Assembly: GCF_900107995.1 (NCBI RefSeq)
Contig: NZ_FNUM01000004.1
Span: 186,001-250,000, forward strand
DNA from: Alcanivorax sp. DSM 26293
GTDB lineage: Bacteria > Pseudomonadota > Gammaproteobacteria > Pseudomonadales > Alcanivoracaceae
DNA length: 64,000 nucleotides
Direction of reading: 5' to 3'
Of this stretch, positions 54,674-62,399 are shown piece by piece. Under the pieces are notes generated by a model. It was not told the origin of the DNA and ran no database searches. It was given only the letters and a program-made list of their open reading frames with translations. A program made the position numbers and the translations under genes. Position 1 is the first letter of the stretch, and each line of letters opens with the position of its first letter.

Positions 54674-55030
54674 ATGAGCAAAGATATTGACATCGAAAAA
54701 TACACCTCCGAAGACATCACTACTGAAAAGCTCTCCGAACTCATTGCCAAGAAAGCTTCCTTTCAAATTGTCGCGGTCAAGAACATCAGCTCCGTGGTAA
54801 ATAAAGTCGAGGGAGCCATTGAAAAAAAAGGGCTACGTTGCCGCGTGTACACAGAATACAGAGCGGCCTCCTTAGCCAGCTTCGCTATCCCGACTGGCTT
54901 TACCCAGGTTACTGGCTTTGCCTCAGTGATTGGCATCGCCGCTCATAACCTCGCCACTTTCAACCCTGATTATGAGATAGGCAAGAACAAACCTGCCGGC
55001 AAAGTGACCGTCATTTACAAAAAGGACTGA
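54674..55030 (+). CDS. Small hypothetical protein with hydrophobic middle
   Basis: The 118-aa product is not recognised. Its first half is charged and helical (DIEKYTSEDITTEKLSELIA) and residues about 75-98 are hydrophobic and Gly/Ala-rich (FAIPTGFTQVTGFASVIGIA), which could insert in membrane. The tail is basic. It follows a terminator, so it has its own promoter. Low GC content relative to the cargo suggests a separate origin. Confidence 0.65.
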   Translation: MSKDIDIEKYTSEDITTEKLSELIAKKASFQIVAVKNISSVVNKVEGAIEKKGLRCRVYTEYRAASLASFAIPTGFTQVTGFASVIGIAAHNLATFNPDYEIGKNKPAGKVTVIYKKD

Positions 55031-55160
55031 TTCTCCACAGAATCAGTTAGTCGATCAGCCCACTTCAGGTTGGTGTACAAACTCTTCTTATACATATTCG
55101 GGATGGCAAAACCCTACACCATCAAGAGGATTTGCGAACTCGAAACAACGGCAAAGAAGA

Positions 55161-55691
55161 TCAGTAACCCATGTCCTGATTTTGGGCTTGCTCGGCTAGG
55201 GAACGCATGGCTTCCTGACTCTGCTCATCCCGTCTTACTTCGATCAAAAGCTGATCCCAATCATCGGGAGGGTGGCCACTTTTCAACATCTTGCGGAAAA
55301 CCCGGTAGGCATCATCGGAGCTCTCATACGCCCGCTTGGTGCCTTCATCATTGACCCAAGCATAGACAATAACCTTGCTTGAGGCGTGGTAGCGAAAGAA
55401 CAACCGGTATTGCTGAAAGAACTTCGCACGGAACCAGTGCTTGTAATCCTCACCAAGCGTGCCCCCCTGCCGGAAATCCGGTTTTGTAGGGTCCTGCGGG
55501 ATGACCTCGAAAGCCAGCTTGGCAATCGCAGCTAACCGCTTGGTGGCATTTTTCTTGGTGAACCCCTCAGGATTTTTTTCCTTAAGGCTTTCGACTTGCC
55601 TTGCCAGGGTTTCAAGCTGTTCCAGAAATAATGGGTGAGCGAAGACCGCCCAACCATTGATAGTCAGAGCGGTCGATTGCCTCCCACTCAT
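55161..55691 (-). CDS. yhaV: YhaV-family ribonuclease toxin
   Basis: YhaV is an mRNA-cleaving toxin neutralised by PrlF. The 176-aa product aligns with E. coli YhaV throughout: INGWAVFAHPLFLEQLETLA, NATKRLAAIAKLAFEVIP, YKHWFRAKFFQQYRLFFRYH, VIVYAWVNDEGTKRAYES and DAYRVFRKMLKSGHPPDDW. Its ATG overlaps the prlF stop (ATGA), with the antitoxin first, as usual. The C-terminus is about 20 residues longer than in E. coli. Confidence 0.93.
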   Translation of the reverse strand: MSGRQSTALTINGWAVFAHPLFLEQLETLARQVESLKEKNPEGFTKKNATKRLAAIAKLAFEVIPQDPTKPDFRQGGTLGEDYKHWFRAKFFQQYRLFFRYHASSKVIVYAWVNDEGTKRAYESSDDAYRVFRKMLKSGHPPDDWDQLLIEVRRDEQSQEAMRSLAEQAQNQDMGY

Positions 55692-56011
55692 TCATCGTCT
55701 TCCTGTAAAGACGCATCCAGATCAACCTCGACACCCTTCGTCAGCGACTGGATACGCTGCATTAACGCATCCTCAACCGCAAGGATGTGCTCCGGATGCT
55801 CGGCGATATCACTCGCCAGGAAATCCAGGAACGACCCCAGAGCCGGGTCATCGCCTTCGTTGGTAGCGCGGGTCAAGACCACTTCGCCGTTTTGGCGGAT
55901 GACATACTGAATCTTGTCTCGCTTATTGAGCTTGAGAGCACGACGAACCGTTTCCGGCACGGTGGTCTGATACCGATCTGTCAGCGTGGATTCAACTTCA
56001 AGGGTGGCCAT
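55688..56011 (-). CDS. prlF: PrlF antitoxin (AbrB/SpoVT-type)
   Basis: The 107-aa product has the swapped-hairpin AbrB-type DNA-binding domain at the N-terminus (STLTDRYQTTVPETVRRALK, KIQYVIRQNGEVVLTRA) and an acidic toxin-binding tail, like E. coli PrlF. It should bind YhaV and repress its own operon. The pair is one of three toxin-antitoxin modules near the right end of the island. Confidence 0.92.
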   Translation of the reverse strand: MATLEVESTLTDRYQTTVPETVRRALKLNKRDKIQYVIRQNGEVVLTRATNEGDDPALGSFLDFLASDIAEHPEHILAVEDALMQRIQSLTKGVEVDLDASLQEDDE

Positions 56012-56097
56012 GGCCGCCTCCTGCGCGATGGGGGATGACAGGCAGATGGTAATGCAACCGCATTACATGCGTCAATGCAATCGCATTACCAAAAACA

Positions 56098-56286
56098 TCA
56101 CCCCACCTGATCCCTCTCTCCAATTCTCTCCAGAATCCAGGATTCCACCTCGTCAGAGACCCACCCCGTTGCACGGGCACCCAGCGGAACCGGCTTTGGA
56201 AAGACCCCGTCCGCAATCAGCTTGTAAATGTAGGACCGTCCCAGGCCGGTGGTATCCATCACTTCTTTCAATCGCATGATTCTCAT
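56098..56286 (-). CDS. AlpA-like regulator/excisionase
   Basis: The 62-aa product is an AlpA/MerR-type helix-turn-helix protein: MRLKEVMDTTGLGRSYIYKL, FPKPVPLGARATGWVSDEVE. AlpA-type proteins regulate integrase genes or act as excisionases in P4-like islands. The ATG at 56286 follows AAGGAGA. It is upstream of no integrase here (the integrase is 49 kb away at the other end), but the two ends adjoin in the excised circle. Confidence 0.88.
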   Translation of the reverse strand: MRIMRLKEVMDTTGLGRSYIYKLIADGVFPKPVPLGARATGWVSDEVESWILERIGERDQVG

Positions 56287-56346
56287 GAGCAATCTCCTTC
56301 ATCTCATGAGATGCGGCATGGCGGTAAAAACTAACCAGCCTGACCA

Positions 56347-57033
56347 CTACCGACGACTGCATCCAAAGCTATTGGAGCCATCCCCATATCGCTTGGTCTC
56401 GGCCTTGGCGAAGTAGCTAAGTCTCCTGAATAGATCCACATACCGGTCGAATATCGTCACTGAGTTCGCATCAATGTAGTAGGTCCCATTGGTAGGGAAA
56501 TGCACTAGCCACTGGCCAGCACCCCAAGGAAGCCTCAGCGCACTGCACCAGGCGCTACGGATTCTTCCCGACATATTTTCCGCTGCGATCCTTTCCTCTT
56601 CTTCCGGGTGGCCATTACAGCCGAATGCCCCGAGATAGCGGTAAGCGTCTCCGTTCAACAATATGCAACAATGGTAATGGCGATGGCGCGATATGTTTTG
56701 CTCTCTCGCCCAAACATATCGGAGTTCGCAGGAGTGCACTCTCTGTCCCTGCCTGGCCTTTCTCAATTGGTGGGCGTTGATTTTCGCCTGCAGAGATTCA
56801 AAGAAGCTCGATATCACACTGGAGTCTGGCTCAGGGAAGTCGACAGGGATTCTGAGATCGAAGCGGATAGCCGTGGTTCGTCGATACCTGTCCACCGCCT
56901 TCTTCATGGTTTCCAGGATTCTCTCAAGATACTGCTCAATGTAGGGAGAGTGCTTGGGCAGCAGCGGAAGACCGTTCCATTCAGTGCCTTCCACTAAGGT
57001 CAGGTTGGGGTTGTGGGGATGTCGTGTTGCCAT
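56347..57033 (-). CDS. Inovirus Gp2-type protein (YagK/YfjJ domain)
   Basis: The 228-aa product matches the YagK/YfjJ C-terminal domain family found in P4-like islands and inoviruses: AIRFDLRIPVDFPEPDSSVI, the His-rich RHRHYHCCILLNGDAYRYLG and SYFAKAETKRYGDGSNSFGC at the end. HYH followed by hydrophobic residues is an HUH-like motif, so a replication-initiator origin is plausible, though a catalytic Tyr cannot be assigned by eye. It lies just upstream of alpA on the same strand. Confidence 0.82.
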   Translation of the reverse strand: MATRHPHNPNLTLVEGTEWNGLPLLPKHSPYIEQYLERILETMKKAVDRYRRTTAIRFDLRIPVDFPEPDSSVISSFFESLQAKINAHQLRKARQGQRVHSCELRYVWAREQNISRHRHYHCCILLNGDAYRYLGAFGCNGHPEEEERIAAENMSGRIRSAWCSALRLPWGAGQWLVHFPTNGTYYIDANSVTIFDRYVDLFRRLSYFAKAETKRYGDGSNSFGCSRR

Positions 57034-57353
57034 GTCTGTGTCCTATTCGTTGTTGAACACAAGAACAGGCACACACGTAATTTCTTACTCGGATTAGCCT
57101 CCACCACGCTATAGCCATTGGCTACCAAGCGTACTTCAATGATAAAACCTATATATCTATAACAGACAGCTGAGATGCCTGAGAAAGGCACACTGCAGCG
57201 CAGCCATCAAGGGGCTCACCCTGAAGGGCAACCAAATTTCACTCTGGAAATATATGATGCACTGAAACCAGTTTTCCTCTCTTCCTACCCCATTTGAAAG
57301 TCCCGACACTCACAGTCGCCAGACCTAAGACCCTCTCTGGATTTAGACAACCT
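57034..57353. other. 320-base region without a gene
   Basis: No ORF with a start, RNA gene or clear repeat was found. It is AT-rich and lies just downstream of the 461-aa gene and upstream of the Gp2-type gene, so it probably holds the promoter for the latter. Confidence 0.5.
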
Positions 57354-58739
57354 CTAATCTGACAATCCACCGCCGAAACCTTTTCGTAGCCCCATATGAA
57401 CCAAAGAGGCATCTTTAATCTCCGTCTCTTTATTCAACCGCTCCCAGCGCTTTTTCCCTCCCTGAAAATCCCGAAACAGGAATATGCTCTCTTCCAGCTG
57501 CTTCTCACTCCCTGGGAAAATAGCCAGGGTCCATAACCTTCCGGTCTCAGCATTGATCAGCTGATACGAGCTATAAATCCTAAATTTGGTGCTCTCACAC
57601 AAAAAACACTCCAAATCAGCCCCCTTCAGAGCCTCCTTATAGAGGCTCATGGCCGCATCAGCCCATTTCTTCACCCCATGATCGACCAAATACTCCAACA
57701 CAGTAGGCAACAGCGCCCTCTTGTCTTCGGCCATATGCTCAAACCAATGCTCCGTACCCAGCTCTCGCCCCAAATCCTCACTTAATGATTCACCCTCCCC
57801 ATCACCAAGGCCATCCTCATCCACAACTCTCCTTTCAAGAACAAGGCATGCATGCTGGGCCAATAGACAGGCGAGATGCCCTGCAGTCTTAAACCACGGT
57901 CTATCCCGGAAATATTCGCTCCAACCAGCCGGCAATCCCTCTCTTTGCTCAATCTTAGCCAGCTCCTCCTTATCAAGCCTCCTAAAAGTTCTTGCTCCAA
58001 AAAGGCCATAGAAATCGCATATCCTATCAAGCGGCCTCCAAGCCAACCGATCGAATACATAGATACAATGGACCCTATCCTCCCCGAAGAAAGAATGCCC
58101 TAAATTGAGCCAATAGACCCCTGGCCTTCTCCCAAACAGATGTTTACTGCTAATACCGGGTAGCCAGTTTCCGAGCACCCCAACCTCAGCAAGTTGATTG
58201 AGCGCATACCGAAACTGTGACTTTTCAAGTCCCGCCATCTCTCTCAAAGCCTTCTCCCCATAGCCACTGACATACCCTGTCTTATCAGCAGACATCACAA
58301 GCACCCCGAGCAAGACCAAGCTGTTCACAGTCAGCGCATCGCTCCCCTCTTCCCTTTTCACCCGAATCCGACCCAACCTTTCATTTTGGCAAAAGAGCCC
58401 CCTGATCAGATTTTGATTTAGTGAAAAAGCCTTATCCCCCTCTACTAACGCAGCCAGCCTCTCAATATTGATTCTGAAGCTTTTCTGTCTCCTACCCCTT
58501 TTGCTCTCAGCTCCCGGCATAGGGCAGAGCTCAACCACACCTACCTCAACCCAAGCATTCCTAGAGCTGCTCACATAGCGGTCATTGAGCTGGATCTTTT
58601 GTGCTAGATCTTTTACTTTATCCGTGACGGTGTTGGTCCCGTAGCGCCTCCAAACCGCAATGAGGAAATACTTGTCTATTGCAGACACCCGGTCATCCCG
58701 GAGTTTGAGAGCCCAGCAGATAACATCTTCGTTAGTCAC
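57354..58739 (-). CDS. Unrecognised 461-aa protein
   Basis: No family is recognised. Residues about 20-100 could contain a winged-helix-like segment (AIDKYFLIAVWRRYG, KIQLNDRYVSSSRNAWVEV), and a second such segment is possible near 170-200 (REMAGLEKSQFRYALNQLAE), which suggests DNA binding. The rest has no membrane or signal segment. It is transcribed divergently from the 232-aa gene at 58890, and the strong ACTAGT palindrome lies between them. A regulatory or replication role is possible. Confidence 0.7.
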   Translation of the reverse strand: MTNEDVICWALKLRDDRVSAIDKYFLIAVWRRYGTNTVTDKVKDLAQKIQLNDRYVSSSRNAWVEVGVVELCPMPGAESKRGRRQKSFRINIERLAALVEGDKAFSLNQNLIRGLFCQNERLGRIRVKREEGSDALTVNSLVLLGVLVMSADKTGYVSGYGEKALREMAGLEKSQFRYALNQLAEVGVLGNWLPGISSKHLFGRRPGVYWLNLGHSFFGEDRVHCIYVFDRLAWRPLDRICDFYGLFGARTFRRLDKEELAKIEQREGLPAGWSEYFRDRPWFKTAGHLACLLAQHACLVLERRVVDEDGLGDGEGESLSEDLGRELGTEHWFEHMAEDKRALLPTVLEYLVDHGVKKWADAAMSLYKEALKGADLECFLCESTKFRIYSSYQLINAETGRLWTLAIFPGSEKQLEESIFLFRDFQGGKKRWERLNKETEIKDASLVHMGLRKGFGGGLSD

Positions 58740-58837
58740 AATTAATCCCCATATTTTTACCCTAAAATTGTAGCGACTAGAGTAGCTTCGGCGCCAATGA
58801 TGTTACAGCTCAACATTTTCTATTGCATTAATCTAAA

Positions 58838-58871
58838 ACTAGTTATAAACTAGTATCTACTAGTTTATAAC
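58838..58871. promoter_or_regulatory. ACTAGT-box palindrome in a divergent promoter
   Basis: GTTATAAACTAGTA at 58842-58855 and TACTAGTTTATAAC at 58858-58871 form a perfect 14-bp inverted repeat around two bases. ACTAGT occurs three times, at 58838, 58849 and 58859, about one helical turn apart. It ends 18 bases before the ATG at 58890. This is the expected form of an operator for a small cooperative repressor, possibly the ribbon-helix-helix-like protein encoded at 58890. Confidence 0.75.
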
Positions 58872-58889
58872 GTTACGGACACGGCAGTC

Positions 58890-59588
58890 ATGTCAATAGT
58901 CGAGCTCTTGAATCAAGGCGATACCGCTGAATACGAATGGGCTCTGAGCTACCTACGGAAGAAAGGCTACTCTCGATCAGTCCCTCCACACGACAGCACG
59001 TTTCAGCAACTACAACAGGTTAATCGCCTAGATAAAGAGGCAATGCGATTATTCGAGGCAGCCCTCGACCGCCACAGAAAGCGACAAGAATCAAAGCAAA
59101 AGGGGGAGAAAAATTACAACTTTTTTCTTAGCAAAAAAGCAGACGACCAACTCACAAAATTGCGTAACGAATACCGAAAATCCGTGCCTGAGATGCTCGA
59201 GTTTCTGATCAATCAATCAGCCAAAGATTTTGAGTGGGGGAAGAGGGAGGGAAAGCGAATGGCCATGGCAACTGCCCACACCAGAAAAGCCACTCTATTT
59301 CAGCCAGACAACTCACAAGCAATCCTAGGAAGTCAGATCGAAGGTCTTGTGAATGCTGTTCAATCCAGGGATCGAATTATCAACCAACAGATAAACATGC
59401 TATCCGAACTACAAGCAAAGCTAGAAAGCTGGGGGCTCTCCAACGAAACCCCTGGCCCAGATTATGAGACTCTAAAAGCTCAACACTTCAAGAAAACTGA
59501 TCAGTCAATCCGTCTAGAGCTCGAAAAACGCCCCCAGCAACAGACCGAGACTGACCACGACAGACAAGACCAAGATACACAGGCATGA
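58890..59588 (+). CDS. Unrecognised 232-aa protein, possibly ribbon-helix-helix
   Basis: No family is recognised with certainty. Residues about 75-110 (NYNFFLSKKADDQLTKLRNE, YRKSVPEMLEFLINQ) have the strand-helix-helix pattern of ribbon-helix-helix DNA-binding proteins. The second half has charged helical stretches and a Gln-rich, acidic tail. It starts just after the ACTAGT palindrome, so it may bind it and regulate itself and the divergent 461-aa gene. Its stop is seven bases from the convergent hipA stop. Confidence 0.7.
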   Translation: MSIVELLNQGDTAEYEWALSYLRKKGYSRSVPPHDSTFQQLQQVNRLDKEAMRLFEAALDRHRKRQESKQKGEKNYNFFLSKKADDQLTKLRNEYRKSVPEMLEFLINQSAKDFEWGKREGKRMAMATAHTRKATLFQPDNSQAILGSQIEGLVNAVQSRDRIINQQINMLSELQAKLESWGLSNETPGPDYETLKAQHFKKTDQSIRLELEKRPQQQTETDHDRQDQDTQA

Positions 59589-59595
59589 CCTCAAA

Positions 59596-60879
59596 CTAGC
59601 GACTTACCCCATACACCTTCCTTAACTCATCAAGCTGCCGACCAATCAGCTCAGCAGTACCACGATCTACTCCGAAATCTCTGGCAACGGCAGCGAAATC
59701 AGCGAGAGCATCCACGATCCCATCAATATCTTTCCGGGCCAGCTCCCACTTGGCGTACCCAGCCCGCGCCGCCAGTCCTTGGATGGCTTTTAGCGGCGGA
59801 TTCTTGCCGAAACCGGCATAAGCGGTGGCATGCTCCTGGTAGGGGTGAGGGCTAAAGGTCACATCGTAGAAAGGGGCAGGCACCCATTCGCCGGCATCAT
59901 CCTGCAGGAAAGCCCAGTTCTTGCTGTGGTCATCTTGGTTGCAGGCAAACAGGTTGAACATGGCTCTGCGGAACTGCAGCTTGCCGACCGCTGGCGACCG
60001 GCAAAGATGGCGGCTGGCCTTGAGCAGATCCTCGTAATCCAGGCTAGGCGTCCGGAAATCCGCATCCAGCAAGCCACAGGCACTGTGCATATGGAGTCGA
60101 CCTGCCTTTTGGGGATGGCTTACCCAATCGAACCGCTTTACCCCAAGCCAGGCACGGGCACCACTTTGCTCTGGCGCCTCAAACAATCGCCACTCAGGCG
60201 GCTCCAGCCCCAGCTTTCCGGCCAGGTGCAGATAGACCGCTTCACAGAGCCCTTCCTCATGGCCGAGGGGCAGATTCCTGGAGGTAAACTTGACCAGCCA
60301 GGCCTCATCGCCTGGCCTCGCCACCGTGCGGCAGCGATCTGGCTCATCCGGGGAGATGTAGAACTGCGCTTTGGGTCTGGCACCACCGGAGCTACCTGCT
60401 GCCACCAGATCCGCCAGCACCTCTTCCGTCTGACCGTCAAAAAACGCCTGCGCCTCCAGACCCAGCTTCGCCAGGTCGATGTCGCCGGTTGAGGCAAGCC
60501 GGTATTCCGAGGTCGGCGAGAATGACAGGGCCCCCATCCCGGAAGCCCCTACAAACGCCAGGCGATCCATGGCGGTGATCTGGGCAGGGAGAATGCCATG
60601 CTGTCGGAACACTCGGTCTTGCAGCAAGGAACCCCAGCCATCAGGCAGACTATCGCCGAACAGGCCATGCAGGCCGGAATGCGGCCTTTTGGGAGCAAGC
60701 TGCAGCTCAGTGGTTGCCTTCAGGCCAAAGGGCGACAGGTTTCCGAAGCGCCCGAGATAATCGGCATCGTACTGAAAAAAGACGCCCTGCCGGTTCTGCG
60801 CCAGCACGCCTACCGTCACCGCCTGCCCCGTTGCCAGCGTGCGGGTTACCGTCAGCTTGCGGACCGGTTTAAAGGTCAT
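59596..60879 (-). CDS. hipA: HipA-family serine/threonine kinase toxin
   Basis: HipA kinases phosphorylate glutamyl-tRNA synthetase or similar targets and cause growth arrest. The 427-aa product has a HipA N-terminal domain (LGRFGNLSPFGLKATTELQL, LHGLFGDSLPDGWG), a Gly/Ser-rich loop (AAGSSGGARPKAQF), a lysine in DEAWLVKF, the catalytic FNLFACNQDDHSKNWAFL and the metal-binding Asp in PFYDVTFSP. It overlaps the upstream hipB gene by 11 bases. Confidence 0.92.
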   Translation of the reverse strand: MTFKPVRKLTVTRTLATGQAVTVGVLAQNRQGVFFQYDADYLGRFGNLSPFGLKATTELQLAPKRPHSGLHGLFGDSLPDGWGSLLQDRVFRQHGILPAQITAMDRLAFVGASGMGALSFSPTSEYRLASTGDIDLAKLGLEAQAFFDGQTEEVLADLVAAGSSGGARPKAQFYISPDEPDRCRTVARPGDEAWLVKFTSRNLPLGHEEGLCEAVYLHLAGKLGLEPPEWRLFEAPEQSGARAWLGVKRFDWVSHPQKAGRLHMHSACGLLDADFRTPSLDYEDLLKASRHLCRSPAVGKLQFRRAMFNLFACNQDDHSKNWAFLQDDAGEWVPAPFYDVTFSPHPYQEHATAYAGFGKNPPLKAIQGLAARAGYAKWELARKDIDGIVDALADFAAVARDFGVDRGTAELIGRQLDELRKVYGVSR

Positions 60880-61159
60880 CGCTCAACACCTCATCGATAC
60901 TGGATGGCAACTCAGCTTCGCTGAGGGAATGGCGAGTCAACGCATACAGGCGACGTAGATCATCCAGACTCTGCCAGAGGAATAGCAGCTGCCGGAACGA
61001 AATTTGGCCGGTGAGCTCGAATTTCTTGATGGTGGATGCTGGCACACCACTACGCGCAGCTAGCGCATCGCGAGACAGCTTGGCCTGCTTGCGCAAACGT
61101 CGCAGATGGGTGGCAAATGCCTGCTGGACATCGGCATCGTCAATCAGGGACGGTGTCAT
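60869..61159 (-). CDS. hipB: HipB-like antitoxin (XRE family)
   Basis: The roughly 96-aa product has an XRE helix-turn-helix (HLRRLRKQAKLSRDALAARS, GVPASTIKKFELTGQISFRQ) and an acidic tail. It precedes and overlaps hipA, the usual order. The ATG at 61159 (MTPSLIDDAD) is chosen because the longer frame to 61288 runs through the two operator repeats. It should bind HipA and repress the operon. Confidence 0.85.
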   Translation of the reverse strand: MTPSLIDDADVQQAFATHLRRLRKQAKLSRDALAARSGVPASTIKKFELTGQISFRQLLFLWQSLDDLRRLYALTRHSLSEAELPSSIDEVLSDDL

Positions 61160-61172
61160 ATCATTCCAAATC

Positions 61173-61228
61173 AGACACAATGATGTCCAATCATTGCACA
61201 AAAACAAAAAATAGACACTATTATGTCT
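61173..61228. promoter_or_regulatory. Two AGACA-N6-TGTCT palindromes, candidate HipB operators
   Basis: AGACACAATGATGTCC at 61173-61188 and AGACACTATTATGTCT at 61213-61228 share the form AGACA-N6-TGTC. They start 40 bases apart and lie just upstream of hipB. E. coli HipB binds different palindromes arranged in a similar repeated way. Confidence 0.72.
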
Positions 61229-61414
61229 TTTCATACCCCCCCTATCCCGACTGCCAAGTATTGCTGCGATCCAGAATCTTGGAGCCATAAGCTAGCTGTA
61301 GAGGCATTACGCCCGATGAAGGCAGTGGCAAAGGGGCTGATGGGTTTTACGCAGACAACACGGACGCTGGAGGACGCTCGGCATCAAGTAACCAGAGCGC
61401 CCCACACAAGCCAC

Positions 61415-61720
61415 TCAGGCCAGCACTTCCAGCCCCTTTTCCGCCACCAGATTCAGCAGCTTTAGCGAAGGGCCATTCGGCTTTTTCTGGCCTTGCTCCC
61501 ACTTCTGCACCGTGGACACACTGGTATTCAGATAGGCAGCAAACACGCCTTGGCTGGCGCGATTTCGAGTGCGGATACGCCTGATCTGCACCGCCGTATA
61601 CTCTTTCACAGGCGGCAGACAGAGCGCATCGAACTCACGGAGAGTCGCCTCTTTCATTACCCCCGCTTCGTGCAGATCTTTCGCCGATTCATGCACTGCG
61701 TCCAGTATTGACTTACTCAT
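61415..61720 (-). CDS. HigA/NadS-like antitoxin (XRE family)
   Basis: The 101-aa product has an XRE helix-turn-helix in its second half: VQIRRIRTRNRASQGVFAAY, LNTSVSTVQKWEQGQKKPNG. N-terminal residues form a toxin-binding helix region (LPPVKEYTAV). It follows the RelE-type toxin gene with an 8-base overlap, the toxin-first order of HigBA/NadS-type modules. Confidence 0.9.
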   Translation of the reverse strand: MSKSILDAVHESAKDLHEAGVMKEATLREFDALCLPPVKEYTAVQIRRIRTRNRASQGVFAAYLNTSVSTVQKWEQGQKKPNGPSLKLLNLVAEKGLEVLA

Positions 61721-62087
61721 CGCTCTTCACCTCAATTAACGCACCACTCTTTATCGCTTTGGCCAATGCCCTATCGCTATAGCTCAGCAGCTCTTTTGCC
61801 AAATATTTCAAGGCCCTCAGCTCATCAGCAGAGATATTCGCGCGTGCGCTTTTAGCGAAGCCATAAACAAAGAAGGCCTTATCACCAACCCTGTACGCCA
61901 GCAGGGTCCTCATCCCTCCGCTTTTGCCTTGGCCACCGACAGCCACACGTTTTTTCACCACATGGCCACCCAAATTCGCATCAATCAGGCCACGCTCCAT
62001 TTCATCAACCGCCGCAAGCAGCAAGGCGTCATTCAAGCCCTCTTTTGATGCCCACTTACTGAATGGCCTGTTCTTGAATATCCGCAT
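61713..62087 (-). CDS. RelE/HigB-type toxin
   Basis: The 124-aa product belongs to the RelE-like PF06296 family: IFKNRPFSKWASKEGLNDAL, LGGHVVKKRVAVGGQGKSGG, RTLLAYRVGDKAFFVYGFAK and a C-terminal helix. Such toxins cleave mRNA on ribosomes. The adjacent XRE gene supplies the antitoxin. It is the last gene before the right end of the island. Confidence 0.9.
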   Translation of the reverse strand: MRIFKNRPFSKWASKEGLNDALLLAAVDEMERGLIDANLGGHVVKKRVAVGGQGKSGGMRTLLAYRVGDKAFFVYGFAKSARANISADELRALKYLAKELLSYSDRALAKAIKSGALIEVKSDE

Positions 62088-62284
62088 CTCATGCCCTTGC
62101 CAGCCTCGTCAAAGTATAGCACCTAGTGCCATAGACAACCACGCCACAATCATCACTCTAGTAGCAACAGCAGGAGCAGAGAACCCTCCTCATAAACCTA
62201 AAAAATCGGTTAAATTTTGACCAGCTGCGCGCAGACAAAAAGGCGCCGCGCATTTGCTCATTAAGCTAAATCAAGGGCTTAAAA

Positions 62285-62306
62285 GTGGTGGGCAGCATGG
62301 TGGGCA
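62285..62306 (+). repeat. Paired 10-bp repeats near the right end (candidate arm sites)
   Basis: GTGGTGGGCA at 62285-62294 and ATGGTGGGCA at 62297-62306 reproduce the pair at 6181 and 6193 in sequence, order and 12-base spacing. The same orientation is kept. Their presence at both ends supports a role in integration or excision. Confidence 0.7.
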
Positions 62307-62379
62307 AAGCAAAAATCACCATGCAAATAGCACAATAAGATACTGATTTTAAAATATTTTTAATTTTTAACCAACAAGA

Positions 62380-62399
62380 AGATCCAGAATATCGAATAA
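62380..62399 (+). repeat. Right attachment site (attR core)
   Basis: AGATCCAGAATATCGAATAA matches the last 20 bases of yicC except for one base (A62396 for G6072). It marks the right end of the island. The mismatch suggests that the incoming element or the old host site carried a slightly different yicC end. Confidence 0.85.

Larger units (their letters stand above)
6056..62399. mobile_element. 56-kb genomic island inserted in yicC
   Basis: The element is bounded by the 20-bp near-perfect direct repeat. A P4-type integrase is 290 bases inside the left end. Accessory recombination genes (YqaJ, RadC-like, recombination-factor-like), AlpA, an inovirus Gp2-type protein and three toxin-antitoxin modules fill the right quarter. 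The rest is hydrocarbon-oxidation cargo with IS remnants. I saw no relaxase, conjugation, capsid or tail gene. It is best described as an integrative genomic island, possibly mobilizable in trans. The cargo may have been assembled in several events, since decayed genes flank intact operons. Confidence 0.87.

Noticed and set aside
55070-55354. 94-codon plus-strand frame
   Set aside because: It is largely antisense to yhaV, with no convincing ribosome site.
6056-62399. Prophage or self-transmissible conjugative element
   Set aside because: No capsid, tail, terminase, relaxase, coupling protein or type IV secretion gene was found, although YqaJ, DUF932 and Gp2-type genes occur in phages and conjugative elements.
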